A stretch of DNA of 18,767 nucleotides from positions 1-18,767 of the forward strand of contig CAUWJP010000044.1 of assembly GCA_963559135.1 (NCBI GenBank). The letters are read 5' to 3'. The translations under genes were made by a program, and so were the position numbers. Shown in pieces: positions 1 to 6,765 of the stretch. The notes under the pieces were generated by a model that was not told where the DNA came from, ran no database searches, and saw only the letters and a list, made by a program, of their open reading frames with translations. The stretch comes from Sellimonas sp963559135 (lineage in GTDB: Bacteria; Bacillota; Clostridia; Lachnospirales; Lachnospiraceae). Every line of letters starts with the position of its first letter. Position 1 is the first letter of the stretch.

Positions 1-322
1 TCATTTTGAACGAAAAGTCCTCTTTTTCCGTAGAGGCTGTTATTTCACAGCCCCAATAAATCCGTGATACCACCTAAATTCAGAATTTCTCTGCACTCAA
101 CCAGTACTTTCATACTGTTTCCCGATAACGCTGGAACAACGTCGGAGCCTAATCACATCTTACTTCCTGCATTGGATAAGATCTTTTCAGTCCGCTGTTC
201 ATGGGCCAGTTCCCACCCGCCGTCACGAAGACTTTCACCACCCGTCTTCTCTCTTTGCATCCGGTCGGGAGGTACTCCTCCCAATCACTACATTTCTCTG
301 TCTCGTTAAAGTAATTATTGAC
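1..322 (-). promoter_or_regulatory. T-box leader (tRNA-sensing riboswitch); regulated gene lies left of the window
   Basis: Read on the minus strand, this leader carries the T-box core AGGTGGTATCACGG at 75-62, close to the family consensus AGGGTGGNACCGCG. Upstream is a structured 5' region with typical stem I elements: AGTA on the 5' side of the specifier loop near 271-274, an AGAGAG element near 250, and a GGTGGTGAAA apical loop near 233-242. Two hairpins follow the T-box: GGCTGT/ACAGCC (52-35) and CCTCT/AGAGG (36-19). They share bases, so they could be mutually exclusive. T-box leaders bind uncharged tRNA and switch on aminoacyl-tRNA synthetase, amino acid biosynthesis or transport genes. 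The specifier codon is not certain: GGGAACTGGCCC on the 3' side of stem I allows CTG (Leu) or TGG (Trp). No open reading frame within this stretch looks real. Confidence 0.85.
19..36 (-). terminator. Candidate T-box leader terminator hairpin
   Basis: On the minus strand CCTCT and AGAGG form a short stem with an 8-nt loop, followed by ACTTTT. The T-tract is short, so this is a modest terminator. Its 5' arm overlaps the end of the upstream GGGGCTG/CAGCCTC hairpin, which fits a switch between two structures. Confidence 0.5.
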
Positions 323-352
323 ATTATACGGGGTGGGGATATCTGTTGTCAA
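323..352 (-). promoter_or_regulatory. Sigma-A promoter of the T-box leader
   Basis: On the minus strand a perfect TTGACA (352-347) and a perfect TATAAT (328-323) are separated by 18 nt. Transcription should start near 316, just before the T-box stem I. It lies immediately downstream of folA, so the T-box gene is a separate transcription unit. Confidence 0.85.
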
Positions 353-367
353 GCTTTTTCTCCGGTA

Positions 368-868
368 TCAGTTTTTTGTATTTCTTTTTCTGTATTTTGT
401 AAATACATATTCCAGGTCAAAATATGTCTGTTCGTCAGACTCTCCTTCCAGAATCCAGTCTTCCTCTTCATCCAGATTCGGGAAGTACGTGTCTGCGTCA
501 TAGGCATGGTCTGTCTTGGTCACATAAGCCTCCGTGCAGTATGGAAGCATCATCCGGTAAATACTCTCTCCTCCGATCACATAGATGCTCTCATCTGGAT
601 ACTGCTTCAATTCTTCCAAAAGCTCTTCCAGGCTGTGCACCACAACTGCTCCTTTTACCTGATAGTGTATATCCCTTGTAAGGACAATATTCGTTCTGTT
701 CTTCAACGGTTGCCCGCCTGGAAAACTTTCTAACGTTTTTCTTCCCATGACAACCACTTTTCCTGTTGTCGTCTCCCGGAAAAACTTCATATCCGCCGGG
801 ATGCTGACAAGCAGCTTGTTTTTATTTCCAATAGCCCAGTTTTTATCTACATTCACAATCAGATTCAT
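368..868 (-). CDS. folA: Dihydrofolate reductase
   Basis: Cytosolic NADPH-dependent reduction of dihydrofolate to tetrahydrofolate. The 166-residue length is typical of bacterial chromosomal DHFR. Family marks are visible in order: the N-terminal strand and Met20-loop region with WAIGNKNKLL (residues 11-20), the catalytic acid as Asp26 in PADMKFFR, the cofactor-binding MGRKTLESFP (41-50), and the YVIGGESIY segment in the C-terminal half. The start has a clean GGAGG seven bases upstream. It lies 15 bp after thyA and is the last gene of folT-thyA-folA. The pairing is functional: ThyA releases dihydrofolate, which FolA recycles. No convincing terminator follows it before the next promoter. Identity is secure from the motifs. 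Confidence 0.97.
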   Translation of the reverse strand: MNLIVNVDKNWAIGNKNKLLVSIPADMKFFRETTTGKVVVMGRKTLESFPGGQPLKNRTNIVLTRDIHYQVKGAVVVHSLEELLEELKQYPDESIYVIGGESIYRMMLPYCTEAYVTKTDHAYDADTYFPNLDEEEDWILEGESDEQTYFDLEYVFTKYRKRNTKN

Positions 869-883
869 CTGCGTGCCTCCTTT

Positions 884-1732
884 TTATACCGCAATCGGAA
901 TATTCTTAATCTGCGGTCCTGTCACGTAGTCATCCAGCCTGACGTCATCCGGTGTAAAGTCATAGAAATTTTTCACATCCGGATTCAGCCAGAATTTCGG
1001 CGCTTCATGCTGTTCTCTTGAAATCAGTTCCTCCACAAGAGGAATGTGACGGTCATAAATGTGTGCGTCTGCGATCACATGAACAAACTCTCCCACCTGC
1101 ATGTCACAAACCTGTGCCATCATATGCATCAGCACCGCATACTGACACACATTCCAGTTGTTCGCTGCCAGCACGTCCTGAGAACGCTGATTCAGAATTC
1201 CGTTCAGCACCAGTTTCTCGCTGTCCGTGTGCTTCGTCACATTAAAAGTCATGCTGTAAGCACACGGATATAGATTCATTTCATGCAGATCCTGATGAAC
1301 ATAAATATTCGTCAGAATCCTCCTGCTGTACGGATTGTGTTTCAGGTCATAAATGACGCGGTCTACCTGATCCATCATTCCTTCCTTATACTGGTGTTTC
1401 ACTCCCATCTGATATCCGTACGCTTTTCCTATGGATCCGGTTTCATCTGCCCAGCTGTCCCAGATATGAGGCTTCAGATCATGAATATTATTAGATTTGC
1501 GCTGCCAGATCCAGAGCATCTCATCAGTACAGCTCTTAATTCCGGTTTTCCGAAGTGTCAGTGCCGGAAACTCCTTCGCAAGGTCATAGCGGTTTACAAC
1601 CGCAAACTTCTTGATGGTATAGGCAGGTGTACCGTCTTCCCACTTCGGACGCACCTTTTCTCCTTCTGTGCTTGTACCGTGATCAATGATATCTCTACAC
1701 ATGCTGACAAATACCTGATCCGCATAACTCAT
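884..1732 (-). CDS. thyA: Thymidylate synthase (ThyA type)
   Basis: Converts dUMP plus 5,10-methylene-tetrahydrofolate to dTMP plus dihydrofolate in the cytosol. The 282-residue protein shows the catalytic cysteine as Cys157 in LYPCAYS, the phosphate-binding arginine pair in SRR (136-138), QRSQDVLAANNWNV (182-195) with the dUMP-contacting Asn, and the DAHIYDRH segment (222-229). These are the classical ThyA signatures, not those of flavin-dependent ThyX. GGAGG lies seven bases before the ATG. It is the middle gene of a folate operon, 24 bp after folT and 15 bp before folA. Its product dihydrofolate is the substrate of the next gene, so co-expression is logical. Regulation is probably inherited from the THF riboswitch ahead of folT. 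Confidence 0.97.
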   Translation of the reverse strand: MSYADQVFVSMCRDIIDHGTSTEGEKVRPKWEDGTPAYTIKKFAVVNRYDLAKEFPALTLRKTGIKSCTDEMLWIWQRKSNNIHDLKPHIWDSWADETGSIGKAYGYQMGVKHQYKEGMMDQVDRVIYDLKHNPYSRRILTNIYVHQDLHEMNLYPCAYSMTFNVTKHTDSEKLVLNGILNQRSQDVLAANNWNVCQYAVLMHMMAQVCDMQVGEFVHVIADAHIYDRHIPLVEELISREQHEAPKFWLNPDVKNFYDFTPDDVRLDDYVTGPQIKNIPIAV

Positions 1733-1756
1733 ATTATTACCTCCATTCTATCGATC

Positions 1757-2323
1757 CTAATTTGATTTCATCAATGCAAATACTTTTGCTCTGGATAATG
1801 TCCGTACTACGAGATAAAACAGTACCGTCTCCACCGGCACCATCAAAATCTGTTTCAGAAGTCTAGCCGGAAGCAGCGCCGCAAAGGAACTGCCGTACAT
1901 GACAGTGAGCCAGTATGTGTTCAGACAGGTGTTGACCAGAACTGCAACAAGCACTTTCGCCAGCACAATCCGCCTGATTGAAACCGGCTTCCGATACAGA
2001 ACTATCCCATAGATAACTCCACCTGCCACAGCACTGATGGTAAATCCCGGGAAAAAGGCTCCCGTCGGCTTTACCAGATACTTCAAAATATCTGCGGCTC
2101 CTGCGACAATCCCTCCTACGGACGGTCCAAACAGCATCGCAGCCAACTCATTTGGCAGGAATGAAAATCCGATCTTGAGAAAATCGGTCACCTGTACAGT
2201 TCCAAAAAATCCCAGCACAACAGCGAGTGCCATAAGCATCGCAATGACAACCATCGTATGGCTGTCTTTGAGTTCCCGGGCTGATTCCCGGAACATGTCT
2301 CGTAGTTTCTTACATTTTTCCAT
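1757..2323 (-). CDS. folT: Folate ECF transporter, substrate-binding S component
   Basis: Integral membrane S component that binds folate and pairs with the shared ECF energising module (EcfA, EcfA', EcfT), which is not encoded here. The 188-residue protein has about five to six hydrophobic segments. The NELAAMLFGPSVGGIVAGAAD region, the KPTGAFFPGFT loop and NTCLNTYWL match the FolT/ECF S-component pattern. An in-frame upstream start at 2359 exists, but the ATG at 2323 is preferred because AGGAGG (2338-2333) lies nine bases upstream. The gene follows a THF riboswitch at 2395-2491, which independently supports folate as the substrate. It heads the folT-thyA-folA operon. Substrate identity is inferred from family resemblance plus the riboswitch. 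Confidence 0.9.
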   Translation of the reverse strand: MEKCKKLRDMFRESARELKDSHTMVVIAMLMALAVVLGFFGTVQVTDFLKIGFSFLPNELAAMLFGPSVGGIVAGAADILKYLVKPTGAFFPGFTISAVAGGVIYGIVLYRKPVSIRRIVLAKVLVAVLVNTCLNTYWLTVMYGSSFAALLPARLLKQILMVPVETVLFYLVVRTLSRAKVFALMKSN

Positions 2324-2327
2324 AAAA

Positions 2328-2374
2328 ATATACCTCCTTTGCAGTAGTCCTTTTGCCACGCACAGCAGGTATAT
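2328..2374 (-). promoter_or_regulatory. Candidate expression platform: anti-Shine-Dalgarno pairing ahead of folT
   Basis: On the minus strand ATATACCT (2374-2367) is perfectly complementary to AGGTATAT (2335-2328), which contains the last bases of the folT Shine-Dalgarno sequence. The 8-bp helix would hide the ribosome binding site. It lies about 20 nt after the aptamer. No T-tract hairpin is visible, so control is more likely at translation than at transcription. Inference from base pairing only. Confidence 0.55.
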
Positions 2375-2394
2375 AAATTCTCTGTCTATGTGCA

Positions 2395-2491
2395 GCAGCG
2401 GGATGCGAAATATGTACCGTAAGAAAATTCTTTTCGTCCACCGGCAACTCCCCGTCCGAATGGCACTTAACGCACATATCTCTACTCTGCC
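2395..2491 (-). promoter_or_regulatory. Tetrahydrofolate (THF) riboswitch aptamer
   Basis: On the minus strand the region carries the conserved parts of the THF aptamer in order: GGCAGAGTAGA at the 5' end (2491-2481), TGCGTTAAGTG (2474-2464), the GACGAAAAG element, CGGT, and the 3' block CGCATCCCGCTGC (2407-2395). GCAG near the 5' end pairs with CTGC at the 3' end to close P1, and ATATGT pairs with ACATAT as an internal helix. The known class sits upstream of folT or folE in Firmicutes and turns expression off when reduced folate is abundant. Here it precedes folT-thyA-folA. Assignment rests on memory of the consensus, and the match is extensive. Confidence 0.92.
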
Positions 2492-2508
2492 TGTTCATTT
2501 CGTTTCTG

Positions 2509-2537
2509 ATTATAACACGAAGTCCTCTGATCGTAAA
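2509..2537 (-). promoter_or_regulatory. Promoter of the folT-thyA-folA operon
   Basis: On the minus strand TATAAT (2514-2509) is perfect and TTTACG (2537-2532) matches the -35 box at four of six positions, with a 17-nt spacer. Predicted start near 2502, about ten bases before the THF aptamer. It lies just past the stop codon of the upstream pentapeptide-repeat gene. Confidence 0.7.
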
Positions 2538-2545
2538 GAGATTTC

Positions 2546-3190
2546 TCAGTACCCCATTGCCTCCTCTCTTGTCATCCAGAAGTGGATTCCATAGGTAGAA
2601 TCTTTCCAGCGGTCTTCCGTAAAAGCGTTAGCGTACACCCACTCTCCTTTCCGGTATACAAAATTTTCATCCACCGGAGACCATGCCTCGTCAAATTCCT
2701 TTGTGCCGTCAAAGCTTTTAATCGTCAGCACTTTTGCCTTATCACACCGGCAGGTTGGTCCTGTGGCTGAACTCCGCTTTGCATCCGCAGGAACAAGGAG
2801 CTGTACAATCCTATCATACACGCATTTCTTGTATGCCACAAAAGCCCCTTTCTCCGGGCAGCGCATACGGTATCCTAAAGTCGTCTCATCCATACATGCT
2901 CCAGTCAGATCTGCATTTTCCAATGTTGCAAGCCTGATATCCGCTCCCCGAAAATCTGCATTTCGAAGATTGCATCCCCGCAGGTCCGCCCCTCGCAAAT
3001 CTGCACTGCAAAATTTGGCTCCTTCCAGATCGCAGTCCTGGAATCTGGAATTCGAAAGCCTGCATTCTGTAAAATCGGCATCTCGGAAACTGACTGAGAT
3101 AAACTCTCCCCATTCCAGGCTCTGGCCATTCAGATCGGCCCCGTCCATCTTCCTTTCTTTCCAAACTGTTTTTTCTCTGTTCTGCTCCAT
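2546..3190 (-). CDS. Pentapeptide-repeat protein with C-terminal DUF5758-like domain
   Basis: Function unknown. Residues 15-100 of this 214-residue protein are tandem A(D/N)LXX-type pentapeptides (for example ADLRGADLRGCNLRNADF, 63-80), which should fold as a right-handed quadrilateral beta-helix. Residues about 115-214 form a second domain with YKKCVYDRIVQLLVP, ADAKRSSATGPTCRC and a terminal GIHFWMTREEAMGY, a pattern I associate with DUF5758. No signal peptide or membrane segment is seen. GGAGG lies eight bases before the ATG. It is a single gene: folT has its own promoter right after it, and the tRNA genes are divergent. A weak TTGTTG-18-TATGAT promoter candidate lies at 3297-3268. Some pentapeptide-repeat proteins mimic DNA and protect gyrase, but nothing here shows that role. 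Confidence 0.85.
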   Translation of the reverse strand: MEQNREKTVWKERKMDGADLNGQSLEWGEFISVSFRDADFTECRLSNSRFQDCDLEGAKFCSADLRGADLRGCNLRNADFRGADIRLATLENADLTGACMDETTLGYRMRCPEKGAFVAYKKCVYDRIVQLLVPADAKRSSATGPTCRCDKAKVLTIKSFDGTKEFDEAWSPVDENFVYRKGEWVYANAFTEDRWKDSTYGIHFWMTREEAMGY

Positions 3191-3224
3191 TTTGACACCT
3201 CCGATTCTCTGTAAATTTTATTTT

Positions 3225-3242
3225 ATGTTTTTTAAAAAACAT
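3225..3242. repeat. 18-bp perfect palindrome between divergent pentapeptide gene and tRNA promoter
   Basis: ATGTTTTTTAAAAAACAT is a perfect inverted repeat ending just before the tRNA -35 box and about 35 bp upstream of the pentapeptide-gene start. It could be an operator or merely an AT-rich hairpin; no regulator is identified. Confidence 0.6.
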
Positions 3243-3243
3243 G

Positions 3244-3272
3244 TTGACATTTCTTTTCTTTTATAGTATCAT
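3244..3272 (+). promoter_or_regulatory. Promoter of the tRNA-Gly pair
   Basis: Perfect TTGACA (3244-3249), 17-nt spacer, TATCAT (3267-3272, five of six). Predicted start near 3279, about 25 bases before the first tRNA. Confidence 0.8.
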
Positions 3273-3304
3273 ACATTTTGTTCCGAGTGAACAACAAACA
3301 TTAA

Positions 3305-3377
3305 GCGACAGTGGCTCAGTTGGTAGAGTACGACCTTGCCAAGGTCGGGGTCGCGGGTTCGAGCCCCGTCTGTCGCT
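3305..3377 (+). tRNA. tRNA-Gly (anticodon GCC), copy 1
   Basis: Full cloverleaf: acceptor GCGACAG/CTGTCGC with discriminator T, D-arm GCTC/GAGT, anticodon stem CGACC/GGTCG around loop TTGCCAA (anticodon GCC), and T-arm with TTCGAGC. U73 is usual for bacterial tRNA-Gly. CCA is not encoded. GCC reads GGC and GGU. A second nearly identical copy follows 26 nt later, sharing promoter and terminator. Confidence 0.97.
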
Positions 3378-3403
3378 CTTCTTTTTCAAAATTTGATACT
3401 CAT

Positions 3404-3476
3404 GCGACAGTGGCTCAGTTGGTAGAGTACAACCTTGCCAAGGTTGGGGTCGCGGGTTCGAGCCCCGTCTGTCGCT
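3404..3476 (+). tRNA. tRNA-Gly (anticodon GCC), copy 2
   Basis: Identical to copy 1 except at two paired positions: the anticodon stem is CAACC/GGTTG rather than CGACC/GGTCG, so a G-C pair (28-42) has become A-U. Everything else, including the acceptor stem and the TTGCCAA loop, is unchanged. CCA is not encoded. It ends four bases before the terminator stem region. Confidence 0.97.
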
Positions 3477-3479
3477 CTA

Positions 3480-3512
3480 AAAAACACGATTCATTTGGAT
3501 CGTGTTTTTCTT
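3480..3512 (+). terminator. Terminator of the tRNA-Gly unit
   Basis: ACACGAT (3484-3490) and ATCGTGT (3499-3505) form a stem with an 8-nt loop. A-rich upstream bases and the T-rich tract TTTTTCTTTTTT lie on either side, giving a classic intrinsic terminator on the plus strand. Confidence 0.9.
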
Positions 3513-3593
3513 TTTTCACTGCTCTTCCCTCAGCCACCTGTATTCCTCAAAGCAGAGCGTTTTTATTTAACAAAGAACGAAGCTTCCTGCCAA

Positions 3594-3627
3594 CAAAAAA
3601 GGACACTGCAGCATCCTGCAGCATCCT
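3594..3627 (-). terminator. Terminator of the aspS transcription unit
   Basis: On the minus strand AGGATGCTGCA (3627-3617) pairs with TGCAGTGTCCT (3610-3600) over 11 bp including two G-U pairs, with loop GGATGC and then TTTTTT. The wobble pairs work only for the minus transcript; read on plus they become A-C mismatches, so it is directional. The stem region contains a direct repeat of TGCAGCATCC. Confidence 0.88.
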
Positions 3628-3653
3628 CTTTTTCTATTTTTTACGCAATTAAG

Positions 3654-5465
3654 CTACTCTTCTGTTTCGGTTTCCGTTTCTTCTTTTCTGATAACACCGA
3701 TTCCAAGTTCTTCCAACTGTTTTACTGCTACTTCAGACGGTGCCTCCAGCATCATGTCTGATGCATCTTTCACCTTCGGGAATGCAATGACATCACGAAT
3801 GCTGTCTTCTTTTGCCATGAGCATAACAAGACGATCCAGTCCGTAAGCAAGTCCTGCATGAGGCGGCACCCCGTACTTGAAGGCATTCAGAAGGAAGCCA
3901 AACTGCTCTTCAGCTTCTTCTTTTGTAAATCCGATCACTTCAAACATCTTTGTCTGAATGTCGTTCTGGTGAATTCGAACGCTTCCTCCGCCGATCTCGG
4001 TTCCATTTAATACGATATCATATGCTTTCGCGCGTACTCTTCCCGGATCGCTGTCCAGATACTGAAGGTCCTCCTCCATCGGCATGGTAAACGGATGGTG
4101 CATTGCCACGAAACGATTCTCATCTTCATTCCACTCAAGTAGCGGGAACTCGGTTACCCAAAGGAAATTGTACTGGCTCTTGTCCAGAAGATCCAACTGT
4201 CTTGCCATTTCAAGACGGAGATTTCCAAGTACATCCCAAACAACCTTATTCTTATCAGCCGCAAAAAGCAGAAGGTCTCCCGGCTGTCCGTTCATTGCCT
4301 GGATCAAGGAAGCCATTTCCTCTTCTGTCATGAATTTTGCAAAGGAGGATTTCACGCTTCCGTCTTCCTGAATCGCAATATAGGCAAGTCCCTTTGCACC
4401 GTATCCTTTTGCGAATTCTACAAGTTTGTCAATCTTTTTACGCGGCATTGCGCCCTGTCCCTTGGCATTGATTCCGCGGACGCTTCCGCCCTGCTCCAGA
4501 GCTCCTGTAAACACACCGAACCCGCAGTCCTTTACTATCTCGCTGACATTGACAAGCTCCATTCCAAAACGGGTGTCCGGCTTGTCGGAACCATAGCGAT
4601 CCATGGCATCCTGCCATGTCATTCTCTGGATCGGAAGCTTTACATCCACATTCAAAACTTCTTTAAATAAATAAGCAAGGAGACGTTCGTTCACTTCCAG
4701 CACATCATCTACATCGACAAAAGAAAGTTCCATGTCGATCTGAGTAAATTCCGGCTGACGGTCTGCACGAAGATCTTCATCGCGGTAGCATCTTGCAAGC
4801 TGGAAATAGCGGTCACATCCGGAGCACATCAGCAGCTGCTTTAATGTCTGCGGAGACTGCGGTAACGCATAAAAGCTTCCCGGATGTACACGGCTTGGTA
4901 CCAGATAGTCTCTTGCCCCTTCCGGTGTACTCTTTACCAGTGTCGGTGTCTCGATTTCAAGGAATCCTTCGTCTGCCAGGAACTGTCTCGTCAGTGTGGC
5001 GATCTGGCTTCTCATACGGAGATTCCGCTGCATATCCGGTCTTCTCAAATCCAGGAAACGGTATTTCAGACGCAGTTCTTCTTTTGTCTTGCTGTCCTCC
5101 TCAATCGGGAACGGCGGAGTCTCGGACTCGGACAGGATCCTAAGTTCTTTCACACGAATCTCAATGGCTCCAGTAGCAAGATTTTCATTGACAGCGCCGG
5201 AACGTGCCTCCACAGTTCCTACTGCCGCGATGACAAACTCACTTCTGAGCTTTCCTGCTTTTTCAAATCCTTCCTCATCAATACTTCCGTTCTCAAAGAT
5301 CAGCTGCAGGATTCCCGAGCGATCCCTTAAGTCAACAAAGATAATGCCGCCTTTATTTCTGTTCTTCTGCACCCATCCCATAACGGTAACAGTCTCACCG
5401 ATATTTGCGGTGCCAAGTTCAGCACAACGGTGAGTTCTTTTCAGGCCTTTCATTGATTCTGCCAT
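3654..5465 (-). CDS. aspS: Aspartyl-tRNA synthetase (bacterial type)
   Basis: Class II aminoacyl-tRNA synthetase charging tRNA-Asp in the cytosol; 603 residues, normal for the bacterial form. Order of parts: N-terminal OB-fold anticodon-binding domain (about 1-110, VTVMGWVQKNRNKGGIIF), YRFLDLRRP (135-143), catalytic core with motif 2 RDEDLRADRQPEFTQ (228-242), the bacterial GAD insertion (about 310-420), then motif 3 GLAYGLDR (538-545). The C-terminus is an acidic ETETETEE tail. The ATG at 5465 is preferred over the in-frame ATG at 5480 because GGAGG spans that upstream start and lies eight bases before 5465. It follows hisS by 25 bp and is followed by a strong terminator. No separate T-box is seen upstream, so it is probably expressed with hisS. 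Confidence 0.97.
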   Translation of the reverse strand: MAESMKGLKRTHRCAELGTANIGETVTVMGWVQKNRNKGGIIFVDLRDRSGILQLIFENGSIDEEGFEKAGKLRSEFVIAAVGTVEARSGAVNENLATGAIEIRVKELRILSESETPPFPIEEDSKTKEELRLKYRFLDLRRPDMQRNLRMRSQIATLTRQFLADEGFLEIETPTLVKSTPEGARDYLVPSRVHPGSFYALPQSPQTLKQLLMCSGCDRYFQLARCYRDEDLRADRQPEFTQIDMELSFVDVDDVLEVNERLLAYLFKEVLNVDVKLPIQRMTWQDAMDRYGSDKPDTRFGMELVNVSEIVKDCGFGVFTGALEQGGSVRGINAKGQGAMPRKKIDKLVEFAKGYGAKGLAYIAIQEDGSVKSSFAKFMTEEEMASLIQAMNGQPGDLLLFAADKNKVVWDVLGNLRLEMARQLDLLDKSQYNFLWVTEFPLLEWNEDENRFVAMHHPFTMPMEEDLQYLDSDPGRVRAKAYDIVLNGTEIGGGSVRIHQNDIQTKMFEVIGFTKEEAEEQFGFLLNAFKYGVPPHAGLAYGLDRLVMLMAKEDSIRDVIAFPKVKDASDMMLEAPSEVAVKQLEELGIGVIRKEETETETEE

Positions 5466-5490
5466 TTTCTCTTCCTCCATTTATTTTGCT

Positions 5491-6765
5491 CTATTCTTCG
5501 CTCTTTGGCGAAAACTCCCGTACAAAGCACTCTGTCACATTCGTATAGCCGTCCTGTGCAAGCTGCTCTTTCTGGAATTTCTTATTCTTCTTCATATTCG
5601 AAACAAGCACCTGACATCCCTTTGCCCTTTCTTCTTTGGCAAGCTCTAGAATGCGGGTAATGCCTTCCGACGGCATTCCTTTTTCAATGAGGAATGCTTT
5701 CTTTTCTTTCTGGGTCGGAACCTGATATCCGCTTTCCAAAAGTAACAGGACAATCCGCTCAAATCCAATGGAAAATCCGCATGCCGGTGTATCCTGTCCG
5801 GTAAACTTTCCGATCATCTTGTCGTAGCGTCCACCTCCGCCTACAGATCCTCCGAACTCGTCCATAGAGATCTCAAAAATTGTACCAGTGTAGTAGGACA
5901 TTCCCCGAACAAGAGTCGGGTCAAAGCTCATCTTGAAATCTGCTTCTTTTACTGCTTCTACGCTGGACATGATCGTCTCCAGACCGTCTGCTACTTCCGG
6001 ATCCAGAAATCCGTCAAGCTTCTCTTTTAGATAACGGATACCCTCCACATCACTTGTCACTTCCTTGAACAGTGTCAGGTAGGTTTCCACAACCTGTTCT
6101 TCATATCCTGCTTCTTTTAACTCGCTTTTCACACCTTCCAGACCGATCTTATCCATCTTGTCCAAAACGATGAATACTTCGTCAAAGCTTTCTGGAGCAA
6201 ATCCGCTGAATGCAGCCATCGCCTTTAAGATCTGCCTGTCATTGATCCGGATCGTAAAATTCTTAAAATCCAGCTTTCCAAGGAGTGTGCTCGTGGCAAG
6301 GATCAGCTCGATCTCCGCAAGATTGGACGGCTCGCCCAGAATGTCGATATCGCACTGCATGAACTGGCGGTATCTTCCTCTCTGCGGACGGTCTGCTCTC
6401 CACACATTTCCGATCTGCAGTGCCTTAAACGGGGACGGCAGTTCATTTGCATGATTTGCATAATATCTGGAAAGCGGCAGTGTCAGGTCATAACGGAGTC
6501 CTCCGTCCACCAGATCTGCCTCGGTCTTTGCTGTTTCCAAATTCAGCTTCGCCCCTCTTTTTAAAATCTTAAAGATGAGCTGCTCATTTTCTCCTCCCTG
6601 TTTGCTGAGAAGATTATCAATGTGTTCCACACACGGAGTTTCAATCGAAGAAAATCCAAATGTACGGTACGTCTCTTTGATCATCTGTATCACATAGTCA
6701 CGGATTTCCATCTCTCTAGGGAGCATATCATTCATTCCGGTGACCGGTTTTTTCTTTAACGCCAT
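5491..6765 (-). CDS. hisS: Histidyl-tRNA synthetase
   Basis: Class II synthetase charging tRNA-His; 424 residues. Visible marks: N-terminal PVTGMNDMLP, ATP-site motif 2 RADRPQRGRYRQFMQ (123-137), the histidine-site segments LVRGMSYYTGTIFE and GGGGRYDKMIG, motif 3 region PACGFSIGFERI, and a C-terminal anticodon-binding alpha/beta domain from about 330. Two start codons lie six bases apart. The second (6765) is chosen because GGAG is seven bases upstream, while the first (6771) is only one base from it. The start overlaps the last ten bases of the HemZ-type gene, so translation is probably coupled. hisS-aspS is the usual clostridial order. Confidence 0.97.
   Translation of the reverse strand: MALKKKPVTGMNDMLPREMEIRDYVIQMIKETYRTFGFSSIETPCVEHIDNLLSKQGGENEQLIFKILKRGAKLNLETAKTEADLVDGGLRYDLTLPLSRYYANHANELPSPFKALQIGNVWRADRPQRGRYRQFMQCDIDILGEPSNLAEIELILATSTLLGKLDFKNFTIRINDRQILKAMAAFSGFAPESFDEVFIVLDKMDKIGLEGVKSELKEAGYEEQVVETYLTLFKEVTSDVEGIRYLKEKLDGFLDPEVADGLETIMSSVEAVKEADFKMSFDPTLVRGMSYYTGTIFEISMDEFGGSVGGGGRYDKMIGKFTGQDTPACGFSIGFERIVLLLLESGYQVPTQKEKKAFLIEKGMPSEGITRILELAKEERAKGCQVLVSNMKKNKKFQKEQLAQDGYTNVTECFVREFSPKSEE

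Noticed and set aside
64..309. Short plus-strand frame in the left-end region
   Set aside because: The stretch is explained by the T-box leader on the minus strand, and no ribosome binding site is seen.
2310..2498. Minus-strand 62-codon frame ahead of folT
   Set aside because: It coincides with the THF riboswitch and its platform, which explain the conservation of this stretch.
3600..3627. Direct repeat TGCAGCATCC x2 as a mobile-element or CRISPR-like repeat
   Set aside because: It forms the arms and loop of the aspS terminator; only two adjacent units and no spacer series.
3311..3652. Plus-strand reading frame of 113 codons over the tRNA genes
   Set aside because: It translates both tRNA genes and the terminator; repeated peptide is just the duplicated tRNA.
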